A DNA stretch of 40,340 nt from Brevundimonas bullata. GTDB lineage: Bacteria > Pseudomonadota > Alphaproteobacteria > Caulobacterales > Caulobacteraceae. This document shows positions 35,219 to 40,340 of the stretch, in pieces. Within the stretch, counting starts at the first letter, position 1; each line of letters starts with the position of its first letter. The stretch is taken from assembly GCF_003350205.1 (NCBI RefSeq), contig NZ_QLLC01000029.1:1-40340 (forward strand), written 5' to 3'. The notes beneath the pieces are model-generated. The model saw only the letters and a list, made by a program, of their open reading frames with translations. It made no database searches and had not been told where the DNA came from. The position numbers were made by a program, and so were the translations under genes.

Positions 35219-35312
35219 CGTCATCCCGGAAGCCCGCAGGGCTGTCCGGGACCGCAGGAACGCGGCGTCTTGGGCGGTCCCGGATCGGCGCTGCGCGCCG
35301 TCCGGGATGACG
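35219..35312. repeat. Family A element (copy A6)
   Basis: 94 bp with perfect 11-bp ends CGTCATCCCGG / CCGGGATGACG and inner CCGGGACCGC (35246-35255) / GCGGTCCCGG (35274-35283). It fills the space between convergent dnaX and the nitroreductase gene. Confidence 0.85.
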
Positions 35313-35321
35313 ATCACTGGC

Positions 35322-35936
35322 TTACAGAATCTGCGCGGCTTCCTCGAAGTCGAGGCGCGGCGAGCGCGGGAACAGGTTCTCGTCCGTGCCGTAGCCCAGG
35401 TTCATGATGAAGTTCGGCTCGACCTTGCTGTCGGGGAAGAACTCAGCCTTCACGCCCGCCGCATCGAAGCCTGACATCGGACCCACGTCCAGGCCCAGGG
35501 CGCGGGCCGCAATGGTCAGATAGCCGCCTTGCAGCGAGGCGTTGCGGAAGGCGGCTTCCCGGCGACCCGCCTCGTCCAGGAACCAGTCGCGGGCGCCCGG
35601 CGCGTGTGGGAACAGCTTGGGCAGGGTGTCGTGGAAATCGATATCCTGGCCGATGATCAGGTTCACCGGCGCAGCCAGGGTCTTGGCGCGGTTGCCCTCG
35701 CTCATGTGCACGGACAGACGGGCCTTGGCCTCAGGCGAGGTGACGAAGACGAAGCGGGCGGGCGTGGCGTTCACCGCCGTCGGGCCGAACTTGGTCAGGT
35801 CGTAGAGCTTGCGGATCAGGGCGTCGGACACAGGCCGTTCGCTCCAGCCGTTGCGCGTGCGCGCCTCGGTGAACAGCTGGGCCAGAACGGCGTCGGACAC
35901 CGGAACGTCGCGAGCGGAAAGGGCGTCGAAAGCCAT
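35322..35936 (-). CDS. Nitroreductase family, probable malonic semialdehyde reductase (RutE/HadB)
   Basis: 204 aa FMN-dependent nitroreductase fold. RutE-like blocks: [101 protein letters not shown] and [22 protein letters not shown]. RutE reduces malonic semialdehyde in uracil breakdown; no other rut genes are nearby, so the true substrate may differ. A strong AGGAGG site lies 7 bp before the ATG. The gene interrupts the usual dnaX-ybaB-recR order on the opposite strand and has its own promoter and operator. Confidence 0.9.
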   Translation of the reverse strand: MAFDALSARDVPVSDAVLAQLFTEARTRNGWSERPVSDALIRKLYDLTKFGPTAVNATPARFVFVTSPEAKARLSVHMSEGNRAKTLAAPVNLIIGQDIDFHDTLPKLFPHAPGARDWFLDEAGRREAAFRNASLQGGYLTIAARALGLDVGPMSGFDAAGVKAEFFPDSKVEPNFIMNLGYGTDENLFPRSPRLDFEEAAQIL

Positions 35937-35959
35937 GGGGAGAACCTCCTGAACAGGAT

Positions 35960-35980
35960 TAGCAACTTGTATGGTTGCTA
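35960..35980. promoter_or_regulatory. Operator-like inverted repeat at nitroreductase promoter
   Basis: Perfect 7-bp arms TAGCAAC (35960-35966) and GTTGCTA (35974-35980) with a 7-nt spacer, 24 bp upstream of the ATG and overlapping the predicted -10 and start site. This is the position of a repressor site; MarR or HxlR-type regulators often control such genes, but no regulator gene is adjacent. Confidence 0.6.
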
Positions 35981-36006
35981 TTTGGCGCTTCCGTCGATCA
36001 GGTCAA
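35976..36006 (-). promoter_or_regulatory. Predicted nitroreductase promoter
   Basis: On the minus strand TTGACCT (36006-36000) is followed after 13 bp by GCCAAATA (about 35986-35979), fitting the Caulobacter housekeeping pattern. The -10 runs into the inverted repeat. Confidence 0.5.
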
Positions 36007-36107
36007 GAGCAATCACCACAAAAACTGTTGCGGATGGCGACCCGCGTTAAAGGGGCCTTCTGTCGCGGGGGCTGGAGCCGGGCCGCGGATCGCCCTATCT
36101 AGAGGGG

Positions 36108-36437
36108 ATGAAAGACCTCAACGCCCTGATGCAACAGGCCCAGGCCATGCAGCAAAAGCTGCAGGACGCCCAGGCCAAGATGGCCGAAACCACCGCCGAG
36201 GGCACCTCGGGCGGCGGCCTTGTCACCATTGCCCTGAAAGGCCCCGGCGAGATCACCGCCGTGAAGATCGACGACAGCCTGATGGCGCCCGGCGAGGGCG
36301 AGATCCTGGCCGACCTGATCGTCGCCGCCCACGCCGACGCCAAGCGCAAGCTGGACGAGGTCAACAGCGCCCTGATGCGCGAGGCTGCCGGCCCCATGGC
36401 CGGGATGAACATCCCCGGAATGCCGAAACTCTTCTGA
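36108..36437 (+). CDS. YbaB/EbfC nucleoid-associated protein
   Basis: 109 aa. [27 protein letters not shown] gives the long N-terminal helix of the tweezer-shaped dimer; the core includes [31 protein letters not shown] and the C-terminus [13 protein letters not shown] is typical. It binds DNA and is usually encoded between dnaX and recR, as here apart from the inserted nitroreductase gene. The AGAGGGG ribosome site touches the ATG, an unusually short spacing, but the start is fixed by the family N-terminus. Coupled to recR by TGATG overlap. Confidence 0.95.
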   Translation: MKDLNALMQQAQAMQQKLQDAQAKMAETTAEGTSGGGLVTIALKGPGEITAVKIDDSLMAPGEGEILADLIVAAHADAKRKLDEVNSALMREAAGPMAGMNIPGMPKLF

Positions 36438-37054
36438 TGGCCGCTTCCGCCGGGCCGGAAATCGAACGGCTCATCAGCCTGCTGGCCAAGCTGCCGGGCA
36501 TGGGGCCGCGCTCGGCCCGGCGCGCGGCCCTGGCCCTGTTGAAGCGACGCGAGCAGCTTCTCGTGCCGCTGGCCGCCTCGCTGGCTGAAACCGCCGAGAA
36601 GGTCGTCAACTGCTCGATCTGCGCCGCGCCCGACACGCGCGATCCCTGCTCGATCTGTTCCGACAACACCCGCGACAACGCTCTGATCTGCGTGGTCGAG
36701 GAGGCCGGCGCCCTGTGGGCCATGGAGCGCTCCGGCGCCTTTCGCGGCAAGTATCACGTCCTGGGCGGCCTGCTGTCGGCTCTGGACGGGGTCGGGCCTG
36801 AGCAGCTTCGCATCGCCGAATTGATCGGCCGCGTCAGGGGCGGCGAGATGGGGGGCGGCGAAGCGCGCGAGGTCGTCTTGGCCCTGCCCGCCACCGTCGA
36901 CGGCCAGACCACGGCCCACTACTTGGCCGAACGCCTGTCGGCGGCGGGCGTCGAAGTCACGTCCCTGGCGCGCGGCGTGCCCGTCGGCGGCGAGCTCGAC
37001 TGGCTGGACGACGGCACGATCATCCAGGCCCTGCGGGCCAGACGGCCGGCGTAA
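36437..37054 (+). CDS. recR: Recombination mediator protein RecR
   Basis: 205 aa. Helix-hairpin-helix [26 protein letters not shown], zinc finger with four cysteines (CSIC...CSIC), then the Toprim domain ([45 protein letters not shown]...) and the C-terminal [25 protein letters not shown]. RecR works with RecO/RecF to load RecA on SSB-coated DNA. Its ATG shares one base with the ybaB stop. Repeat B3 begins 5 bp after its stop, so the first B hairpin may act as its 3' end. Confidence 0.97.
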   Translation: MAASAGPEIERLISLLAKLPGMGPRSARRAALALLKRREQLLVPLAASLAETAEKVVNCSICAAPDTRDPCSICSDNTRDNALICVVEEAGALWAMERSGAFRGKYHVLGGLLSALDGVGPEQLRIAELIGRVRGGEMGGGEAREVVLALPATVDGQTTAHYLAERLSAAGVEVTSLARGVPVGGELDWLDDGTIIQALRARRPA

Positions 37055-37059
37055 AACTT

Positions 37060-37261
37060 CCCTCTCCCGATGGGAGAGGGCTTGAGCCTCGGAGAGCCGA
37101 AGGCGAGCCGCCAGGCGAAAGGGTGAGGGTCCGCCCCGTCAGTCGGCGCAAGCCGTCTCGCGGAGGCCTTCGACCAACTTCACCCGCCAACCCTCACCCT
37201 TTCGCGCAAGAACGATCGCTGACGCTCTCGTGCGCTCAAGCCCTCTCCCATCGGGAGAGGG
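37060..37261. repeat. Family B element (copy B3)
   Basis: 202 bp bounded by perfect hairpins CCCTCTCCCGATGGGAGAGGG (left) and its near copy CCCTCTCCCATCGGGAGAGGG (37241-37261). Inside, GGCGAAAGGGTGAGGG (left) and CCCTCACCCTTTCGC (right) are mirror images, so the whole unit is a large imperfect palindrome. It lies between recR and rmuC. Confidence 0.88.
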
Positions 37262-37300
37262 TGACTATTATCAACCCCCGACTCCGGCTAGGAACGGAGC

Positions 37301-38518
37301 ATGAACACGCTCGAACTCATCCTGCTGGTCGTCGCCGTGGCCGCTGTCGCCGGCTTCTTCTGGGCCTTCATGGGCTGGCAGAAGGCCAAGGGGGCGCTCG
37401 AAGCCGCCGACGCCCGGCTGGAGCTGATGGAGGAGAGCCGCGATTCCATGGCGGAGTTCCTCAAGGCTCAGGCCTCCCAGTCGGCCGAGGCCGTGGCGAG
37501 CAAGCTAGTGGCCCGCGCCACCGAGACCTTCCAGGCCCAGGACCGCGTCGCCCGCGAACGCATGGAGGCCCAGCTCAAGCCCGTCTCGGAAACCCTCGCC
37601 AAGTTCCAGGAACACGTCGCCGCTCTGGAGAAGACCCGCGCCGAGGACACCGGGGGGCTGAAGGAGCAACTGGCCGCCCTGATGACCGCCTCGACCGCCA
37701 CCCGCGACGAGGCGCGCCGCCTGACCGAGGCCCTGAAGGGCAATACCGGCCGTCGCGGCCGCTGGGGCGAGCAGACCTGCCGCAATGTGCTGGAAGCCGC
37801 CGGCATGGCGGGCCGTTTCGACTTCGAGGAGCAGAACTCCTCCGCCAATGACGAGGGTCGTCAGCAGCGCCCGGACTTCATCATCAAGCTGCCCGGCGGC
37901 GGCATGTTCGTGATCGACGCCAAGGTCTCCCTGGCCTTCGCCGACGAGGCGGACGGCGACGAGGAAGCCCAGGGCAAGGCGATGTCGGCCCGCACCGCCG
38001 CCAGCATGAAGACCCACGTGCGCCAGCTGTCGTCCAAGGCCTATCAGGACCAGTTCAAGCCCAGTCCCGACTTCGTCGCCATGTTCGTGCCCGGCGACGC
38101 CTTCCTGTCCGCCGCCCTGGATCACGAGCCCGAGCTGATGACCCAGGCCATGGCCTCGCGGGTCGTCATCGTCACCCCCACCACCCTCTTCGCCCTGTGC
38201 AAGGCCGTCGCCTACGGCTGGCGCGCCGAAGAGCAGGCGAAGAACGCCGAGGACGTCGCCAAGCTGGGCAAGGAGCTTTACAAGCGCCTGTCGGTCATGG
38301 GCGGCCACGCCGCCTCGGTCGGCCGGGCGCTGGAAACCGCCGTCGGCAAGTACAACCAGTTCGTCGGCTCGCTGGAGAGCCAGGTCATGGTCTCGGCCCG
38401 TCGCTTCGAGGACCTGCAGGTCGATCATGAGGGCAAGGAGCTGCCCGACCTGCCCGCCGTCGAACAGTCGCCGCGCACCCTCAGTCGCCCCGAGCTGCTG
38501 AACGCCCCGGCAGAGTAG
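37301..38518 (+). CDS. rmuC: DNA recombination protein RmuC
   Basis: 405 aa. One N-terminal TM helix (~4-24), a long coiled coil (~30-145), then the RmuC nuclease-like domain with RRGRWGEQTCRNVLEAAGM, RQQRPDFIIKLPGGGMFVIDAKVSL (the D...DxK motif of PD-(D/E)XK enzymes), FVAMFVPGDAFLSAALDHEPELMTQAMASRVVIVTPTTLFALCKAVAYGWRAEEQAKNAEDVAKLGKELYKR. In other bacteria it limits recombination at inverted repeats, notable given repeat B3 just upstream. Single gene. Confidence 0.96.
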   Translation: MNTLELILLVVAVAAVAGFFWAFMGWQKAKGALEAADARLELMEESRDSMAEFLKAQASQSAEAVASKLVARATETFQAQDRVARERMEAQLKPVSETLAKFQEHVAALEKTRAEDTGGLKEQLAALMTASTATRDEARRLTEALKGNTGRRGRWGEQTCRNVLEAAGMAGRFDFEEQNSSANDEGRQQRPDFIIKLPGGGMFVIDAKVSLAFADEADGDEEAQGKAMSARTAASMKTHVRQLSSKAYQDQFKPSPDFVAMFVPGDAFLSAALDHEPELMTQAMASRVVIVTPTTLFALCKAVAYGWRAEEQAKNAEDVAKLGKELYKRLSVMGGHAASVGRALETAVGKYNQFVGSLESQVMVSARRFEDLQVDHEGKELPDLPAVEQSPRTLSRPELLNAPAE

Positions 38519-38529
38519 CGCTGCCTCGC

Positions 38530-38557
38530 TTGACGGCGGCGGACGACAGTGTAAAAC
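38530..38557 (+). promoter_or_regulatory. Predicted promoter of the four-TM/XRE operon
   Basis: TTGACGG (38530-38536) matches the Caulobacter -35 fully; TGTAAAAC (38550-38557) after 13 bp is a fair -10. The start would be near 38564, 19 bp before the GTG. Confidence 0.5.
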
Positions 38558-38582
38558 GTCCTTGTCAGATTAAGGGGGCGTT

Positions 38583-39041
38583 GTGGCCGGCAAGCGTAAA
38601 CTCATCATCCAGTCCGTCATCGGTTTCGGATTGATCATGCTGGCCGCCTTCCTCATGGGCGGCGTCCTGGCCTATCTTGAGACCCAGGGCCAGGACATCA
38701 CGTCCAGCGCGGGCGCCCTGTGGGCGGTCGGGGGCTTCGCCGCCGTCACCATGCTGATTTCCCTGTGGGTCGGCTTCAAGTGGATGTCCTCCATCGACGA
38801 AGCGGCGCGGGAAGCGCACAAGTGGGCTTGGTTCTGGGGCGGTTCGGGCGGCATGGCCGTTGGCGGGGTTCTGGTGATCATGGCCTCGCTGCCGCAGGCC
38901 GCCGCGATCCATATTCCCGCCTGGTATTCCGAACGCACCGACCCCGCCGCCTACGCCGCCACCGGCGCCTTCGCCATGCTGACGCTGATGCTGATCGGCT
39001 ACACCATCGCCTGGGCCTGGTGGTGGCTGGGGCGGCGTTGA
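38583..39041 (+). CDS. Four-TM membrane protein, unknown function
   Basis: 152 aa from a GTG at 38583 with AGGGGGCG upstream. Four TM helices (~8-30, ~43-65, ~83-103, ~125-147) with a charged cytoplasmic loop (SSIDEAAREAHKWAW). No enzymatic motif is seen. It is followed 10 bp later by a small XRE regulator; such membrane-protein/XRE pairs recur in Caulobacterales and Sphingomonadales, where the regulator probably controls its own operon. Function unknown. Confidence 0.85.
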   Translation: MAGKRKLIIQSVIGFGLIMLAAFLMGGVLAYLETQGQDITSSAGALWAVGGFAAVTMLISLWVGFKWMSSIDEAAREAHKWAWFWGGSGGMAVGGVLVIMASLPQAAAIHIPAWYSERTDPAAYAATGAFAMLTLMLIGYTIAWAWWWLGRR

Positions 39042-39051
39042 GGGACGCGGC

Positions 39052-39246
39052 ATGAACAACCGTCTCAAGGTCCTGCGCGCCGAGCGCGACTGGAGCCAGG
39101 CCCACCTGGCCACCGAACTCGGCGTCTCGCGCCAGACCGTCAATGCGCTGGAGACCGGTCGCTACGACCCCTCCCTGCCGCTGGCCTTCAAGATCGCGCG
39201 CCTGTTCCAGATGCCGATCGAATCCATCTTCTCGGACGAGGAATAG
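39052..39246 (+). CDS. Small XRE-family HTH transcriptional regulator
   Basis: 64 aa, essentially one helix-turn-helix: LKVLRAERDWSQAHLATELGVSRQTVNALETGRYDPSLPLAFKIARLFQMPIESIFSDEE, typical of the YozG-like short regulators. It is the second gene of an operon with the four-TM protein, 10 bp downstream of it. Autoregulation is likely from the arrangement; no operator is identified with confidence. Confidence 0.93.
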   Translation: MNNRLKVLRAERDWSQAHLATELGVSRQTVNALETGRYDPSLPLAFKIARLFQMPIESIFSDEE

Positions 39247-39299
39247 TCGTCGCTGGCCGACGCGCCCCGTCATCGCCTCTCTTCAAAAGGATGCCTGCC

Positions 39300-40247
39300 A
39301 TGCGTTTCGACCGACTGACCGCCTGCGTGCGTTCGACGCTGACCGTCGGCGCCGCCCTGTCCGCCCTGCTGATGGCCCCGTCGGCGATGGCGCAATCGTC
39401 GGTGGCTGCCCCCGTCGCCGTCACCGCAGCGCCCGAGGGCTCGGGCCCGGCCTTGTGGGTGATCAAGGACGCGGATTCGACCCTCTATCTGTTCGGTACG
39501 GTCCACGTGCTGAAGCCCGAGACGCCGTGGGGCACGGCCCGCGTGGATCAGGCCTTCGCCAGCGCCGACGAATACTGGTTCGAAATCGCCGACCTCGCCA
39601 ATCAGGACGGCGTCATGCCCCTGATCCAGGCCAAGGGCGTCTCGCCCGACCGCCCCCTGTCCAGCCTTCTGACCGCCGAGGAGATGGCCGACCTCGACGC
39701 CGCCGCGCGCACGGTCGGGGCGACGGCGGCGCAGTTGGACCCGTTGCGCCCCTGGCTGGCCAGTCTGCAACTGGCGCTCGCCTCGATCGCCAAGGCCGGC
39801 TACGTCCCCGCCAACGGCGGCGATCAGGTCCTGCACGCCCGCGCCGCCGCCACGGGCAAGCCGATCAAGGGTTTTGAAACCGCCTCCCAGCAGATCGGCT
39901 TCATCGCCGATATGTCTGAAGACGCCCAACTGGCCATGCTGCGCTCGGGCCTCAAGGAGTTTGATCAGGCTGACGCCATGCTCGGCCGCATGGTCACGGC
40001 CTGGTCGACCGGCGACGTCGACGGTCTGGATGTCCTGATCGGTCAGGAGATGAAGTCGGAATCCCCGGAAATGTACGCTGTCATGCTGACCAACCGGAAC
40101 GAGACCTGGGCCGATCAGATCCAGACCCTGCTCGCGGGCTCCGGGACGGCCTTCATCTCGGTCGGCGCGGGCCATCTGGCGGGCGCGGACAGCTTGCAGA
40201 GCAAGCTGGCGCAACGCGGGATCACGACGACCCGGATCACCGATTAA
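39300..40247 (+). CDS. TraB/GumN family exported protein
   Basis: 315 aa from the ATG at 39300 (AAAAGGA lies 9 bp before; the ATG at 39291 overlaps that site). Signal peptide ends at PSAMAQ. The TraB/GumN domain has both conserved motifs: the N-terminal GTVH (LYLFGTVHVLKPETPW) and the C-terminal GAGH (FISVGAGHLAGADSL). TIKI/TraB relatives act as metal-dependent peptidases in animals and phage-plasmid systems; the bacterial substrates are unknown. Expected in the periplasm. It is followed by a 45-bp gap and the start of a probable selD. Confidence 0.93.
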   Translation: MRFDRLTACVRSTLTVGAALSALLMAPSAMAQSSVAAPVAVTAAPEGSGPALWVIKDADSTLYLFGTVHVLKPETPWGTARVDQAFASADEYWFEIADLANQDGVMPLIQAKGVSPDRPLSSLLTAEEMADLDAAARTVGATAAQLDPLRPWLASLQLALASIAKAGYVPANGGDQVLHARAAATGKPIKGFETASQQIGFIADMSEDAQLAMLRSGLKEFDQADAMLGRMVTAWSTGDVDGLDVLIGQEMKSESPEMYAVMLTNRNETWADQIQTLLAGSGTAFISVGAGHLAGADSLQSKLAQRGITTTRITD

Positions 40248-40292
40248 CGCCAGGACGCTTGACCTCTGGGCCGCGACGCGGGACGCGGGGGC

Positions 40293-40340
40293 ATGACCCA
40301 AGCAGAACCCAGACTGACGACCCTGGCCCATGGCGGCGGT
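40293..40340 (+). CDS. selD: Probable selenide, water dikinase, 5' end only
   Basis: The last 16 codons of the window read MTQAEPRLTTLAHGGG. SelD proteins open with a short stretch and then (S/A)HGGGCGCK, where Cys (or Sec) is catalytic, so this is very likely the start of selD, cut off one residue before the key position. SelD makes selenophosphate for selenocysteine or selenouridine. Too short for certainty. Confidence 0.6.
   Translation, partial: MTQAEPRLTTLAHGGG

Noticed and set aside
7583..37261. CRISPR-like repeats
   Set aside because: The repeats are dispersed single palindromes with variable cores, not regularly spaced units, and no cas genes exist in the window.

Overview
The window is GC-rich (roughly two thirds G+C by eye), gene-dense chromosomal DNA from an alphaproteobacterium, most probably of the order Caulobacterales (Brevundimonas/Caulobacter type). 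The evidence is the DivJ/PleC-like histidine kinase, promoters of the Caulobacter housekeeping pattern (TTGACGS, 10-14 bp, GCTANAWC), the HIG1 / cobalamin adenosyltransferase / etfBA block, the 4.5S RNA close to dnaX, and alphaproteobacterial arrangements such as NifU-like / yidD / thrS. Nothing resembles a prophage, transposon, CRISPR array or secretion island. This is mostly core genome.

Layout. 1-6 kb: sufE, a six-TM histidine kinase, and two paralogous Tat-type exported retropepsin-like proteins flanking a globin-coupled chemoreceptor. 6-9 kb: ahcY behind a palindromic operator, then an unrecognised 373-aa protein. 9-14.3 kb: a TonB-dependent receptor, then HIG1, adenosyltransferase and etfB-etfA. 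14.5-19 kb: a DUF167 protein, a pair of exported amidohydrolases of which the second has lost the usual HxH metal motif, a YaiI family protein and arfB. 19-23 kb: ubiE-ubiB, phhB and an SDR. 23.4-27.1 kb: thrS, yidD, a NifU-like scaffold and a TPR protein. 27.2-32.4 kb: leucyl aminopeptidase, NlpC/P60 hydrolase, membrane cytochrome c, kdsB and nudC. 32.5-37 kb: 4.5S RNA, a DUF3597 protein, dnaX, a divergent nitroreductase with its own operator, ybaB and recR. 37.3-40.3 kb: rmuC, a four-TM protein with a small XRE regulator, a TraB/GumN protein, and the first 16 codons of a probable selD.

Themes. Respiration and electron transfer recur (ETF, HIG1, ubiquinone genes, cytochrome c), as do translation and rescue (thrS, arfB, 4.5S RNA), DNA replication and repair (dnaX, recR, rmuC) and envelope functions (kdsB, NlpC/P60, yidD, TonB receptor). 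The most striking non-coding feature is a set of at least twelve intergenic palindromic elements of three families (A, B, C), 94-202 bp long with inverted-repeat ends, lying between genes and often between convergent ones. One carries a perfect 32-bp inverted repeat. No clear new multi-gene system is visible. The best leads are the repeat families, the aspartic-protease pair around the globin chemoreceptor, the degenerate amidohydrolase partner, the structured leader between the 4.5S RNA and the DUF3597 gene, and two well-placed operators (ahcY, nitroreductase).
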